This document shows positions 32,646 through 44,160 of a stretch of 64,000 bases of DNA, in pieces. The position numbers and the translations under genes were made by a program. The notes beneath the pieces were generated by a model, which saw only the letters and a program-made list of their open reading frames with translations, was not told the origin of the DNA and made no database searches. Source of the stretch: Nymphaea colorata (lineage: Eukaryota; Streptophyta; Magnoliopsida; Nymphaeales; Nymphaeaceae). Within the stretch, counting starts at the first letter, position 1; each line of letters opens with the position of its first letter. The stretch lies in the NCBI RefSeq assembly GCF_008831285.2, contig NC_045148.1, forward strand, positions 6,451,001-6,515,000. Direction: 5' to 3'.

Positions 32646-33321
32646 AAGTATGTGATATTTTCAATGTGGCAGCCACTTTTCAAAATATCATGATGAAAAT
32701 TTCTGATTCTTTCTTTTTTTCTTCATTTAGTCTTTTTTTTTTTTAATTTTTCCAGAAAAGGAAATTAAATATTTGTGAAAGTGCTTTAACTTTTCTCACT
32801 ATTCCTTTCAAAACCTTATACTTTGGGCCTACGCTGATCACTCAAGCCTGAACACATAATCCCATAAACCAACTGCAAGACCAACAACATGCCAACTTCG
32901 TGTTTTGGCTGGGAAAATATTTCACGGTGACTATATATATGCTTTCCGATCAATGGTTGCAGCAATATTAATTATTTACACCTTTACGTTTTTATTTTTT
33001 TTTTCCGTCCCTTTTGTGCATGCCAACGGTGTTGATATAAATACACTTTGTGAATACAAACATGACCTCATGACAGCAAGTAGGACGAGATTAAGACGCT
33101 TTGAAGTTGGAGGTCAATAATTCAATGTACATTAACTCAATTGCTGCATATAGCACAGGTTTTCCAGTATGTTCAAGATTTTGAGTTCTGGATATACCCT
33201 TTTATGTCTTAATTTCTTTTTCTTTTGTTTCTCCTTTAAGACGGATGTCAAGCTAATGGACATTCCTGTTATATTGTGGCAAAACTATGCACATATATTC
33301 AATTATTCTAGAAATGGGTAT

Positions 33322-33376
<55 letters not shown>

Positions 33377-34258
33377 ATAATGGCATTCAACTGAGTCAAA
33401 TGGGTATTTTAGTAAGGTCACCACATACCTATGTTGCTTATGGACAAGGCAAATCAGGTACTTGGACACACCTGAGTACTTTTTATATGGAAGTGACCCA
33501 AACTACTTCTTTGTACTAAATTTCGCTTGTTCTTAACCTAGATTTATTCTCTTTTTGCAAGTTATTGGCCATTAACAGTGCAACACAAGTACATAAAACT
33601 AGAAAATTTAATTCTTCAAAGCTAACCATCCCCAACTTAGATGCTTAAAAGAATATATTATATGCATTATATTTTTGAAGAATAGCAACATATATGAAAA
33701 TGTGTGAATATGTTATTGGGAACAGGAAGCATACCAGATAACCACGCAAATGGAGGAAGAAAGAAAGAAAAAAGAGAGGCAGGTGGCTTTCATTGCAAAT
33801 TCTTTACTGATGTGGGATATAATGTCCTGCATGAGCGTGGAAGGGCTGCCAGTTGTAATAATCATGTCATCCTCATAGAGAATGAGGTATGTTGTGCTTC
33901 TATGGTATCCCAAATGAAAGGAGAGGAATCAGCATTGCTTCATGTGAACCCATTTTCATGAGCAAGGTAGAAAACCAGTTAAACCATGCATAGTCTCTGG
34001 TGCATGACATGAGTTTCACTGGCCCACTTGCTGAAGTCCCTTAAACCACTTCCAAGGGTCGATATCAAACGCATAGGCCTATGCATATAGGATGCACAAG
34101 TGCATAGGCCTGTGTATAAAACCAGTTTCATGCTTCCTGAGCCGACCATGTTCAGTAAGGGGATCCATCAAGGAATGATATTCCAAGTTTGTGTAGAGTC
34201 AAGGACTGGAATTTCTTCTTTCATGACATCATACTAATGGGGATCTTGTAGTGCAGCC
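32646..34258 (-). repeat. Copia-C direct repeat, copy 2 (contains RT relic)
   Basis: Partner of 28763-30673. The YVDD motif reads YEDD here (TYLILYEDDMIITTGSPS, about 33890-33840 minus), a changed active site. The (TA)n at 33327-33375 is much expanded compared with the short run at about 29446 in copy 1. This copy continues without break into the upstream Copia-C pol at 34259, so it is the original and copy 1 the duplicate. Confidence 0.7.
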
Positions 34259-35700
34259 TTTATATCTTTGGGTTCTCTAGGGATTGATAAGTCTGCTAGA
34301 AAGTACTTTGGGTTGGGGTTGATAGTCACTGATTTAGAGTGACAGACCATGTCATGCCTAGTTATTAGTTGGAGAAGCATGTGACGAGCATGTTGTTAAC
34401 CATGCCCAAGGACGCCATGCTGTTCACCATGTGCAAAATGGTGGAGATGAAATGATATATAGGCGGCTCAACATGATCGTCATTCGGGATAGTAGTCAGC
34501 CTAATGTGCTCAACACTTGATAGATGGCAAATATCGTTGTGGTTTAATTCAGCATTTGATTGATGGTGATCATGGGGAAAGATCCAGTCATTGAAGTGAG
34601 TTATAGCCGTAGACGTCGAGGAAGGATTTTGAAGTTGGACAAGCAGCAGTCACTCATCATCGAACATGATGGCCGATATAAGCACAAAGCAGCAACGTCC
34701 TTTGTAGATACCAATATATCCCAAGCAAACACAAGATAGTGACAAAGTGAGTGGGGGTCAAACTTATGCCGCGGATATAATCTCCAAGATGTGGGGTAGC
34801 AGCATGACCCAAATATACATCAATACGACTAATCTGACTGTTTAAATAAAACTTCTTCATATGGAGATATGATTCCAAGAACATCTGTCTGCAATCGATT
34901 GATCATCCAAGCAACAATGAAGAAATCATCCGTCCAATATCTTAAAGGCATCAAGGCATAAAAACAACATTCACAGGCCCAAGTCGACTATACGTCGTTG
35001 TCTTCACTAAACTCGAGTGTTTTATTGCAAGAGACACTATGTTTAATACCATTTATCTTCATTGAATTTTGGAATTCAATGCTAATAAATTGACAACCCC
35101 CATTTGTTAATTTGAATACTTTGAAATGGGTGTTGGAATTTGGGTTCCAACCGTAAAATAAAATTATTGAAACTTAGAAAGACAGTCACTCTAAGAGGAC
35201 GTAACCAGGTATTGCGAAAACAATCAACAACAGTAGCCAAGTAATATTTAAACACTTAATTCAGAAACAATAGGGTATAGGTCCCAGAAGTCATAAGGGA
35301 CTTTTTCAAATAACGATGGCATCAAAAGGAAGATTAGTAGACTTGACTAACATTAACATACGACTAAGACATAAACCAGAAGCATAATTCTCGGAATTAG
35401 AAATAAGCTTATTTTTATGAAGAAACTGAACTATGTCCATGTTCGGATGGCCAAGCGGACGGTGCCAAGTGTCTAAATTTGCGACATGCTGATGTTGAGA
35501 AAAGGTGACTTTATTTCTTGATGAAATTTGAAAAAGACTCGTGCATAAACATGTGCTTTAGCAAGACTTTCAGTGGCTTTTGAAGAAAATAATAGTCCAA
35601 ATTAACTGCGATGGGAGCATTTTGTATTTGCAAGATGTACTTGACAACAATTAAGGGAAAATTTTCATTTTTGGACTTCATTTTTTGGCTGTTTTTCATT
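34259..35700 (-). pseudogene. Copia-C integrase and pre-integrase relic
   Basis: Minus-strand shreds: WHRPLGHPNMDIVQFLHKNK (about 35460-35400; pre-integrase 'WH.RLGHP'), a decayed integrase core, then MPLRYWTDDFF and INRLQTDVLGIISPYEEVLF (about 34960-34850; usual 'MPL.YW..AF.TA.YLINRLP...SP.E.LF'). The RT entry DPH.YD.MKEEI follows near 34250. Heavily stopped. Confidence 0.65.
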
Positions 35701-36044
35701 TATAGGCTTACGCCTGCAAACCACTTGACGGGGGGAAGGCTGCCTGCCTTTTATTGACCAAACCATCAATCAAAACAATGAAGGAATATTGATAGGGCTT
35801 ACGTTATCTCATTTTATTGATCATAATTCTTTTTTGCTGACAGAATAAACAAAACTTTTGTTGAAATTTTTATTACTTCCCAATGTAAACCTCAAATTTT
35901 GCATTGGAATAACACAATCATTTAAGCTTAATTCAAGGATAAGCAACTCAAAGATTTTTTTCTTTTTTTTTACTTTATTTTACTGCAAAAAGAAAATGAC
36001 CTTGATGTAAATAACTTAATTGTCTATCATTTTCAATTTACTAA
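35701..36044. other. No recognised feature
   Basis: AT-rich DNA between Copia-C and unit B. Confidence 0.6.
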
Positions 36045-36076
36045 AGCCGTAAAGGCTATTTAAGGCCCCATTAAAT

Positions 36077-36557
36077 AGGGCTGAACATGAGCCGAGTCGA
36101 GCCCAAGTTTGGCCAGCTTGAGCTCGACTTGGTTGGAAAAACTCGAGCTTAAGATTGGCTCAGCTCCTATAGCAAGCTCACGCTCGACTCAAATACACAA
36201 AATGGAGCTTGAACTTGACTCGTTTAACCCATTTAACTCGTTGAGCTTTAACTCATGTAAGCATTAATTCGTTTAATTCGTGTAAGCATTAACTTGTGTA
36301 ACTTGTGAACAAATTCTTTTACCCTAAAAGTTAAAATTGGTGATTTGGTGAACCTATTTTGGTAATATTATATAGAGTATCGGTTTGCGAGTCAAATCAA
36401 GTACCTGAAACTCGAACTTGACTCGTTTATCATTTCAAGTATCTTTGTAAGGTCGAACTATACTTGTTTATAAATGAATCGAGCACGAGACGAAGTCTTT
36501 TTGGTCTAGTTTGAGCCAAGCCTAAGCTGGCTCGGCTCGACTCGTTGTGCAGACCAA
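36077..36557. mobile_element. Inverted-repeat element (GAGCTCGA family), copy in unit B
   Basis: Orthologous to 18123-18623: ends AGGGCTGAACATGAGCC and, inverted, TTGGTCTGCACAACGAG. It is flanked by cattaaat (36069-36076) and tattaaat (36559-36566). Confidence 0.7.
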
Positions 36558-36744
36558 GTATTAAATGGTTTATTTTGATATACCTATAAATTTCATTTTC
36601 TGTTGAGTTTTTTCTTTAAGTCTTTTTAACTACATGAAAATATGATTTTGGAAATGCATGATTTCTAAATTTGTGAGGTTGCAACCGAGGGTGAATCAAT
36701 ACTTTTTCATTGTGATGGTTGAATTGTTTTTGGGGAAAAAGCCT

Positions 36745-36985
36745 GAGCACAGGCCTAGGTATACCCCACCCGGCCTAGCCCAACCATAAGTTGTTGGGCA
36801 TGGTGGGCCCAGATCAGCTCTATAATTTATATTTAAACATTATTTTATTATTTGTTATATACAATTATATAATTATTATTATGATAAATCATATTTTTAT
36901 ATTATTTTACAGTAAAAATTATTTTAATGTTAATTGAGAAGGGGTGGGCCAGGCTCGGTCCCGAAGCCCCACACTGGGACATATT
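36745..36985. repeat. AT-core, GC-ended short element, unit B copy
   Basis: Counterpart of 18805-19080, with the same GC-rich edges and AT-rich middle. Confidence 0.4.
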
Positions 36986-37283
36986 GTAGATTTTTTTTTT
37001 TTTAATTACACATGATACTCTAATACCCTGTTAGGTGTTCCCTTCCCGCTGTTAGGTGCGCATTTACTGGGTAAGAGAAAAATTTTCTGCTTGTATTTTT
37101 CCTTTAACAATTCCAATTATCAAACACTCCCAGCTTATTTCTTCCGTCCGGGCGAGAGGAGTAAAATATCCATCGCCCATTGACCGTCCATCTACTTCCA
37201 CGTGGCCTTCGCAGGCAAGCCGATGAGATTCCGATCACTTTGTTAAGGGTAATTAGCGGGTTCCAGCATTCACTCTGACGCAC

Positions 37284-37294
37284 TATATATATAT
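37284..37294 (+). promoter_or_regulatory. Putative TATA box of UGT copy 2
   Basis: TATATATATAT about 40-48 bp before the ATG, followed by 'tactccatctcc' as in copy 1. Upstream, the 'ctacttccacgtggcc' segment (about 37192-37207), containing the G-box-like core CACGTG, is shared with unit C near 975-990. Confidence 0.5.
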
Positions 37295-37331
37295 TACTCC
37301 ATCTCCTTTCCCTGGCGTCACTGAATTGAAG

Positions 37332-38720
37332 ATGGGGGTAACCATAGTGATGTTTCCTGGACCGCTGCAAAGCCACTTGATCGCCATGATCCGGCTCTCC
37401 AACCGCCTTCTCCGCAGCCACGCGGACCTCAACATCACCATTCTCCTCATCTCCGATGCCGCTACCCGGCCTCTCACGCCTCGCTTGAGCTTCATCGAGC
37501 TCCCATGCGTTGAGCCCCTGACTGGTGGACAGATGAATCTGGCGGAAACCCTCAGCAGCAATGTGGACCGGCTAAAACCCATGGTCGCCGATGCTCTTGC
37601 TTCCATCCTAAATACAAACGTTGCTGTCCCGGCCTTCGTTGTTGATATATTCGGAACCACCATGATCGATGTCGCCGCCGACCTCGGGGTGCCGGCATAC
37701 ATCTTAATCACCAGCGCTACCGGACTCGGCCTCGTGCTTCACCTTCCAGTGCTAGACCAGAAGTACAAGGAAGATGAGTGGAAGGTGCAGATGAAAGGAA
37801 TTGATGTTGCAGGCCTGCACATGGTGCCGCCGCTGGACATCATCTCTGTTCTTGGGAAAAAGCAGAGCCCAGCGTACACTTGGTTCCTTAACAGCTCAAG
37901 GCAATACACTAAGGCTCAAGGAATCATTGTGGACACTTTCAGTGACCTGGAGACCAAGGCTGTAGAAGGCTTGGTCCAAGGCGCGTACCTGCCGGCCGGG
38001 CAAACCATGCCATCCATATACCCAGTCGGGCCCTTGCTCGGGCTTGACGGCAGGCAGGCCCAGTTTGCTGACCACCCTTGCATCAAGTGGCTCGACGCCC
38101 AGCCAAACTTGTCGGTCGTTTTCCTATGTTTGGGCAGCGTGGGCACCTTCTCGACCGAGCAGGCTAGGGAAATTGCTCTGGGTCTGGAACTTAGCGGGCA
38201 CAGGTTCCTGTGGTCCGTCAGGTTTCAGTCGGGATCGAAGGAAACGGATCTGCAGGCGGCGCTGCCGGATGGGTTCCTGGAGCGAACCAAGAATCTGGGC
38301 ATGGTCTGGACGGAGTCAACCCCGCAGATATCGATCCTGGCTCACCCCGCAGTGGGCGGGTTTGTGACTCACTGCGGGTGGAACTCGGTAATGGAGACCA
38401 TTTGGTTCGGGGTGCCGATGGTCGGCTGGCCGCTCTATGCGGAGCAGCGTCTCAATGCGTTTGTGCTGGCAAAGGAGCTGGGAATTCTGTGCGGGCGGCT
38501 GAAGAAGGAAGAGGACGACGACGAAGCGTTGGTGGAGGCGAAAGTTGTGGGAGAGGCAGTGAGAAAGCTGATGGAAGAGGAAGAGGGGAGAAGGGCGAGG
38601 GAGAAGACTTTGAGGATGAAAGAGTTGGCAAGGAAAGCTGTGGAGGAAGGTGGTTCTTCGTATGCCAATTTGGCTCTACTGGTAAATCAATGGACCTGCG
38701 CATCCAACAGCCAATCTTAG
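37332..38720 (+). CDS. UDP-glycosyltransferase copy 2 (plant group E, UGT71-like)
   Basis: Intronless, 462 residues, very similar along its whole length to copy 1, with one residue fewer near residue 125 (YILITSA vs YIFFTTSA). His15 is at the catalytic-base position. The dyad Asp105 is present (codon 37644-37646, GAT; FVVDIFGTTMIDVA), unlike copy 1. The PSPG box is residues 329-372 with HCGWNS and terminal YAEQ. Position 1 is Ser (codon 38316-38318, TCA), not Trp, so this substitution predates the duplication. 'CLGS' keeps the Ser that copy 1 has lost. The start is the ATG at 37332, conserved with copy 1; an in-frame TTG just upstream is not used. Expected role: cytosolic glucosylation of a small molecule, acceptor unknown. 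Of the pair this looks the more likely to be catalytically competent. Confidence 0.93.
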   Translation: MGVTIVMFPGPLQSHLIAMIRLSNRLLRSHADLNITILLISDAATRPLTPRLSFIELPCVEPLTGGQMNLAETLSSNVDRLKPMVADALASILNTNVAVPAFVVDIFGTTMIDVAADLGVPAYILITSATGLGLVLHLPVLDQKYKEDEWKVQMKGIDVAGLHMVPPLDIISVLGKKQSPAYTWFLNSSRQYTKAQGIIVDTFSDLETKAVEGLVQGAYLPAGQTMPSIYPVGPLLGLDGRQAQFADHPCIKWLDAQPNLSVVFLCLGSVGTFSTEQAREIALGLELSGHRFLWSVRFQSGSKETDLQAALPDGFLERTKNLGMVWTESTPQISILAHPAVGGFVTHCGWNSVMETIWFGVPMVGWPLYAEQRLNAFVLAKELGILCGRLKKEEDDDEALVEAKVVGEAVRKLMEEEEGRRAREKTLRMKELARKAVEEGGSSYANLALLVNQWTCASNSQS

Positions 38721-38867
38721 CAGAAATGTTAATTTTATGTAAAGGGTTTATGACATTATGTGTTGCCAAGCCATCTAGCAGATGAACTAGTGACACACTA
38801 ACTCGGCCTTGTTTGGTTTGCTTTTGCTCCTCTTGTGTTTGAATGTCCAGTTCAGCTTGTTCCCTTC

Positions 38868-38873
38868 AATAAA
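38868..38873 (+). terminator. Putative poly(A) signal of UGT copy 2
   Basis: AATAAA in the same conserved 3' flank position as in copy 1. Confidence 0.45.
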
Positions 38874-39303
38874 TTAGACTAATCATAGATTCTCGATCGC
38901 TTATGAACATGTTACTATTTCTGAACAATCTCTCTCTTTCTCTCTCCCCATCAACAAATTAAACTGGAAATGGAGCATTCAGCTCCCCGATCTTTTATGA
39001 GCATTCAGCTCCTTTTTTTTCTTTCACGTTCATGAGATATTTGATGATGCAGGGAAGACCGTAGCCTCCCCCAGGCGGCAACCTCCTGCCGCGATGGCCT
39101 CCCTGTCTCAACCTTTTCTTTTAACGAAATAAAGAAAAACAAAGGGGGAGGCCGTCGCCCACACACCCCCCCACCCCCCGCATAATTTTTTTTTTTTAAT
39201 GAAAAAAGAAAAAAAGTAGAGGGGAGGCCGTTGCCTTCCCCATCACCGCGGCCGGCCTCCCCTGGCCGGCGGACCATCCGGCAGAAGGGGAAGTCGGCAG
39301 TGG

Positions 39304-39344
<41 letters not shown>
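39304..39344. repeat. (TA)n microsatellite
   Basis: About 40 bp, orthologous in position to 28217-28265. Confidence 0.9.
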
Positions 39345-39346
<2 letters not shown>

Positions 39347-39545
39347 GACGGAAAAGGACTTAACTTATCGAACAACGCAAGTTGAGGTTGCAATGGTTGA
39401 CCAACAGCCATGGTACTTAATTTGATATTAATAAGGGTTACAATGGCTGCAGTATTCATTTAAATGACAAGCTGATTTTTTATTTGATGCATTGCACAAG
39501 CAAGTTAAACGTAGCTTTCTCCATTGTTCTTCAATCTTCTTTCAC

Positions 39546-39867
39546 TTTTATAAAATTATGGTAAATATACAATTGGGAATTTTTGTATATGATGAGTTTT
39601 CGAGCTATTTTGCATAACGAAAAAAAAAAAAGATAACCAGGGATTTATTTCGCCCACTTATTTTCTCATTTATATATAGTTGAAGAAAAATGAGAAAAAA
39701 GAAAAACTAGTAAGCGTATTATGGAGGTGATTGAAGAAATTAAAGAGACTTAGGAGTATTGTGCATGTGATGAAGAAATTAAAGAGGCTTGGTCTTTGTG
39801 CCAAGCGAATAACTGTTAGGCCAGATTTCTGGTTTATCCCTTACTTATAGGAGTTGACTCTACAAAA
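39546..39867. other. No recognised feature
   Basis: AT-rich. A 'gtgattgaagaaattaaaga' phrase is nearly repeated at 39726 and 39768. Confidence 0.5.
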
Positions 39868-40210
39868 TTGATGCTGACTGAAGTTCAAGACTCGGTCGGG
39901 ACTCTTGAGAACTTGAAGTCTCCATTGATAACAGGATGCAACGCATTGGAGGGACTTCCCTACATCACATGTCATTTAACTTCCTTGAAAGTCCTTGTTC
40001 TTAGTCAGCATTTTGATCTCTCCTCTTCACCTGAAAAATTAAGGGACATGAAGTTGCTCAAGAACCTTGGTTTTCATTAAACTGGAATTAAGAGCAAACT
40101 GACTTCAATAGAGAAGCTAACAACTAGAGCATCTAAATTTACAGAAGCCCTGCCCCCTCTGGGGCAACTTCAAGGGGATTATCCTCGATCTGCATGGTTT
40201 TGAAATTTCA
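39868..40210 (+). pseudogene. NLR leucine-rich-repeat relic, part 1
   Basis: The frame 39868-40080 reads LENLKSPLITGCNALEGLP, then CHLTSLKVLVLSQ and KLRDMKLLKNL. After its stop the same kind of repeat continues: TGIKS..TSIEKLTT...FTEALPPLGQLQG. The spacing L..L..L.L..C..L..LP, and 'GI..L..SIEKLT.L', is typical of plant NLR LRR domains, which sense pathogen effectors. No NB-ARC or TIR domain is found here; only LRR shreds remain. Confidence 0.6.
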
Positions 40211-40948
40211 GGTTCATGTTCTGAGTTGAGTTGGTAACTGCTTTATCATCTTTATCACCATTACAAAATTGAAGAGTTGCCAGATTGTATAGCACTGCAA
40301 TCTTAAATCTTAAAATGCAATTAATGGAAAGACTTGATGACGAAATTGAAGTATTGCCAGATTGTATAGCACCGCAATCTTAAAATGCAATTAATTGACA
40401 TCTCCCGTTTACGACAAACGGTGAGACCTTCCTATTCAATATTCATTAACTGCGCAAATGCAATTATATAGGCATTACAGTTGAGATAATTCCTTATTTT
40501 AAGGAGTTGTTACAAGATATTCATTATCAACAAAACGTTCCTTGATTTTTGGATTTCTATAATTCATCGTCTTAATTTTTATGATGATCCTTTCCATCAT
40601 TATCATGATGTTGGCATATGTGTGCCGTTAACTATCATTCTTTTCACCCCATCCATGTTTTTTAAAAAATGATTCTTACCCTTGATATCAGAGTTGGGAT
40701 TTGTTTGCACTGATTTGAATCCCTTAAGAGGCGAGCGGTCAACATCTATGAAAGCCCTGTTTGGGCTTACACCGCACCGGCTGGCATGGGCAACTGCCCA
40801 CCCCAGCCTGACTAAACCCTTATAGAAGTTTTAAAAAAACTGGACTTAAGCCTACCTATCTATCTGCGGTGCCCACATCAGGCTGCCCTTTAGCCCAACA
40901 TGGGCCCAACCCATTACAATATTCAGCTAAAAATCTCTTGCAGCTAGG

Positions 40949-40996
<48 letters not shown>

Positions 40997-41780
40997 ACCC
41001 ACGGTGGTGGACCGCCATTGCTTTTCGCCTCTCTCGCATCTTCCCTGTTCACTGCAGCTACCACTGACCTCACATTGTCCTTGTTCACTGCAGCAACCAT
41101 CGACCGTGCAAGTGCAGCACCATCCGCCATCAGCTGCAGTGCCTCCAGGCCATCTTTACGTCTTTTAAGTCTTTCATTTCACCATTTTTGGTTTTGTATG
41201 TCACAATGCCCTCTTTTGTCTTAGCATCGTCTGCTGCAACAAGTAGCTATTATTCAGCCGCAGCCATCACAAGAGCACCCACTCTAGGTCTTCTCCAGTT
41301 CCCATTTTTGATGTCTGTTTAAGAGCTATTTTTCAGTGTTTTCATGTCTCTGCCTTAGTTTGGAGTTGGTGAAGCCTGTGTCGTGAGGGTTTGAGCTTCT
41401 GTTCGGGTCATGCATTTTTTAAACACATCTATTATGTGAGAGTTTGAGGCTTTAGTCTGTTGCAATACTCCGATTTCTTCGTTCTTTGAATTTTTTTTGT
41501 TCCTATTATACCTTCAAACTTGTTCGCTAGTTTATGTCTCGTCACATTTGTGTATATACGCATTCTGTAATTCTATATTGAGCGTGGAATTGCTTCAACT
41601 CAAGACCATCATTCAATTTTGGTTCATGCGCGAATCTCATCACCAGCAACATCCGACATTTTTTTCCATAATTTCAACAAACATGGGAATGGAATCCTTG
41701 GTATTAAAATGTTGTCAACCAAACACATCCGATTTCTGGAATGGGGATGCAAAATCTTAATCTTAAGTACGTGAAATTAA
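40211..41780. other. Non-coding insertion-rich stretch between LRR fragments
   Basis: Contains a short repeat of 'gccagattgtatagcac.gcaatctta' (about 40277 and 40351). A GC-rich motif block with 'gcccaacatgggcccaaccc' lies near 40890-40915. A (CT)n tract (about 40948-40984) is followed by (CA)n. No gene recognised. Confidence 0.5.
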
Positions 41781-42370
41781 AATGTCAGTCCCTCAAAGCA
41801 CTGGACAATTGAAACAACTCTGCACCTTTGCAGTGGACTGCGACAATATTCTTCTATTCATTAATGAGATGTGCTCATGGGAATAAACTGAGATCAGTTT
41901 AAGTGTAAGATGCCTTGACTCGGAGACAGCGACTCCCACCATCGAAGAACTAAAAGATGTAAAGTTCATAGAGTTGGGATGTTCGAGCCTCGAAACTCTG
42001 CCAGATCATGATGCTTCATTGGGACGACTTCGGGATTTATCTCTTAGCAGATTAAGAACATCAGGTGAAGCTTGGATCTATCGGAAACTGGAATTGTCGA
42101 ACTCCCTCCATGGCCTGGGTGCTTCACAAATCTGGAGCACCTGAAATTGAGCAATATTACTCAAAACCATGTTCTTCTCCCTGGGATGTCACACTTGACA
42201 TCATTGGAAGTGTTGGTCTTGTCTGGAAGCAATTTCGGGAGCCTTCCTTCGTGTATAAGCAGCTCCTCTAGAAATGCTTAATGTATCCGGATGCAAGCAG
42301 CTTCACACTATCCCTCACCTTTCCTCCTCTGTTCTACGGAGTGTTTTTATTGTTTTGACTATTTTCAAGG
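41781..42370 (+). pseudogene. NLR leucine-rich-repeat relic, part 2
   Basis: Frames show TIEELKDVKFIELGCSSLET then LP...LGRLRDLSLSRL (about 41940-42055), then LSETGIVELPPWPGCFTNLE and HLTSLEVLVLSGSNFGSLPS (42072-42281), then LEMLNVSGCKQLHTIPHLSS (42270-42335). These are consecutive LRRs of the same NLR type, with frame changes. A following frame (42559-42840) may be a post-LRR tail, but I cannot support that. Confidence 0.65.
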
Positions 42371-43064
42371 TTGTTTTTCGCTTTTGTTATTATACTAGAG
42401 CATTTTCACATGGATTATTTTTTTTATCAGTCAGTCATTTTATTCCTTAATGAGCATCAATATACAATGAATAATTAAGTTTTCTTCTTTCTTTTTTGTT
42501 TTCCTTTTCCTCTTTAGTTACTTATTGTTCTTAAGGAATAAGGGGATACAGCTTTCGTTTGTTGCAGCAAGCACTCCTTGGAAGTTTAAGGAGCTTCAAG
42601 ATGGGAGGGAATCTCATTGCTGGGCCTCATAGCAGTCAGCAAAGCTTGTCTTTCTTGTTTCCATACGTGAGATTTAGCTATCGGAAAATGTGCTGGTCAT
42701 TAGAACTGATTTTAAATGGCATGATCTCATCACCAGTAGACGTGGCAGTGGTAATGGAAATGGAAGAAGACCATGTCCTCCTTGAAGATGACTTTAATAA
42801 TGATTGGGCTGTTCCGACACCCAAAAACCGGGCTCTGGTTGGACCCGACTCAAAAACCCAGCCTCGAGACCAAGCGGGGCTTTATATAATTAATTATAAT
42901 AAAATATTATAAATATATATATAAATTAATTAAAAAATAAATAACTAATTATCGGCTCACACGGCTGGCCCGCATCCCTTTTTCTTGTGCCCGAGCATGG
43001 GTCTGAGTCATGCTAAGTATCGAGTACCCAATGGCGGCACATCCTGGCTCCGTGCCCAACCTTA
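42371..43064. other. Unassigned; includes an AT-core element
   Basis: 42559-42840 is an open frame of unknown identity, possibly the end of the NLR. From about 42826 to 43045, GC-rich edges ('accgggctctggttggaccc' and 'cctggctccgtgcccaac') enclose an AT-rich core, a structure like 18805-19080. Confidence 0.35.
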
Positions 43065-44160
43065 ATGATGATGATGAAGGCTCCAAATTTGAAGGACGAG
43101 ATGGGTTGCGAGCATGCAGCCCCATTCAGCCTTGGAGGAATTTCTTTTGAAAAGTTGGAGCCCTTCCCTGTGTTACATGGACCTACTTACTTGGCTGTTG
43201 AAGGTCGCCTCCATGTTGATGCAAGAGCCCAAAAGCATGGGCTCCAACTAACTTCCAGATGTTATATATGCAAAAAAGCTCAGGAAGATATTAACCATGT
43301 TTTCCTTCATTGCAGAGAAATCAAAAGCCTGTAGAAGTTAGTTATTAGGAAGTTTGGGCAGAGCAATTTTCAGCCAACAGGATGCTTTTGTTTGGTGGAC
43401 TTCTCGCAAACTTAAAAACAAGATCCTTTTCAAGTGCTGGAAGAACTTGCTGCACATAATCCTTTGGCATATTTGGAAATGGCGCAACAACTACAAGCAC
43501 GAGGAAAGACCTGCTAGGAGCTCTAGTGGTAAGGCACTATGGAGTTATTGTAGTGATTTCATTATCTCTAGAGACTGGAAGCAATGTGATAGACAAGCTA
43601 TCCAAACTTGGTTAGAGGTAAGATTACCTTGGGGTTATTGGAGGTGGGGGCATGGAACTTCCTATAATATCCACATTGTGGTGCATCTTAACAAGGACAA
43701 TAGGAATGTGTCTGGTCTAGTTAGGGAGAGTAGTGGGCATTACGTCTTTGGCATCTTTTGCAGGAATGATGGTAGTAGAGTTACTCCAGCACTGTAGTGC
43801 AGGAAATCAATAGGCATTGTGACATTATTAAGGTGATTTGTAACAATGGGTGTTTCATCGGCCGCTGCTGCAAATGCTTGAGAGACGATTCTGTGCAACA
43901 GGTTTTGGGTGGCTCCACATGTCGATTGCAAAACAATCTGGTTTTTATTAGAGATGACCCAACGCCTGAGGTGTTTCACCTGCTCAAAAGAGCGGACAGT
44001 GCCACTATCAGCAAAGTTTGGTGTCGGCCTCCTCCAGACTGAAGGCCATACGAGGACATTTTGTAAATGTATAGGATCGCACTGATCTCATTTTTATTAT
44101 GTAAATATTCTCTCATTTTTTGTCAATAAATTCTGGGGCAACCCCCCAGTTCTCCGGTTC
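43065..44160 (+). pseudogene. LINE 3' end (zinc-binding RT tail and RNase H relic), copy 1
   Basis: The frame 43065-43334 has RCYICKKAQEDINHVFLHCR, the C-x2-C...H-x4-5-C zinc-binding motif at the end of plant LINE RT proteins. 43354-43797 continues LLHIILWHIWKWRNNYKHEE (typical 'W.IW..RN'). 43800-44040 reads through an RNase H-like region ending VFHLLKRADSATISKVW. After it comes a conserved 3' tail with 'cattttttgtcaataaattctgggg' (about 44115). A second copy is at 53960-55760. Broken by stops at 43334 and 43797. Confidence 0.7.

Larger units (their letters stand above)
36045..39545 (+). repeat. Unit B of the UGT tandem array
   Basis: Starts at 'aaggctatttaagg' and aligns with unit A through the inverted-repeat element, the AT-core element, the UGT and its 3' flank. 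It passes directly from 'aagtcggcagtgg' into (TA)n at 39304 and on to about 39545. It lacks the GC-rich block (19595-19790) and the 39-bp duplication of unit A. The start-to-start distance to unit A is about 18 kb. Confidence 0.75.

Noticed and set aside
37326-37331. In-frame TTG upstream of the UGT copy 2 ATG as a start
   Set aside because: Plant nuclear genes start at ATG, and the ATG at 37332 aligns with the ATG of copy 1.
43740-43979. Minus-strand frames across the LINE 3' end
   Set aside because: The plus strand has the LINE zinc-binding and RNase H-like motifs; the minus frames have none.
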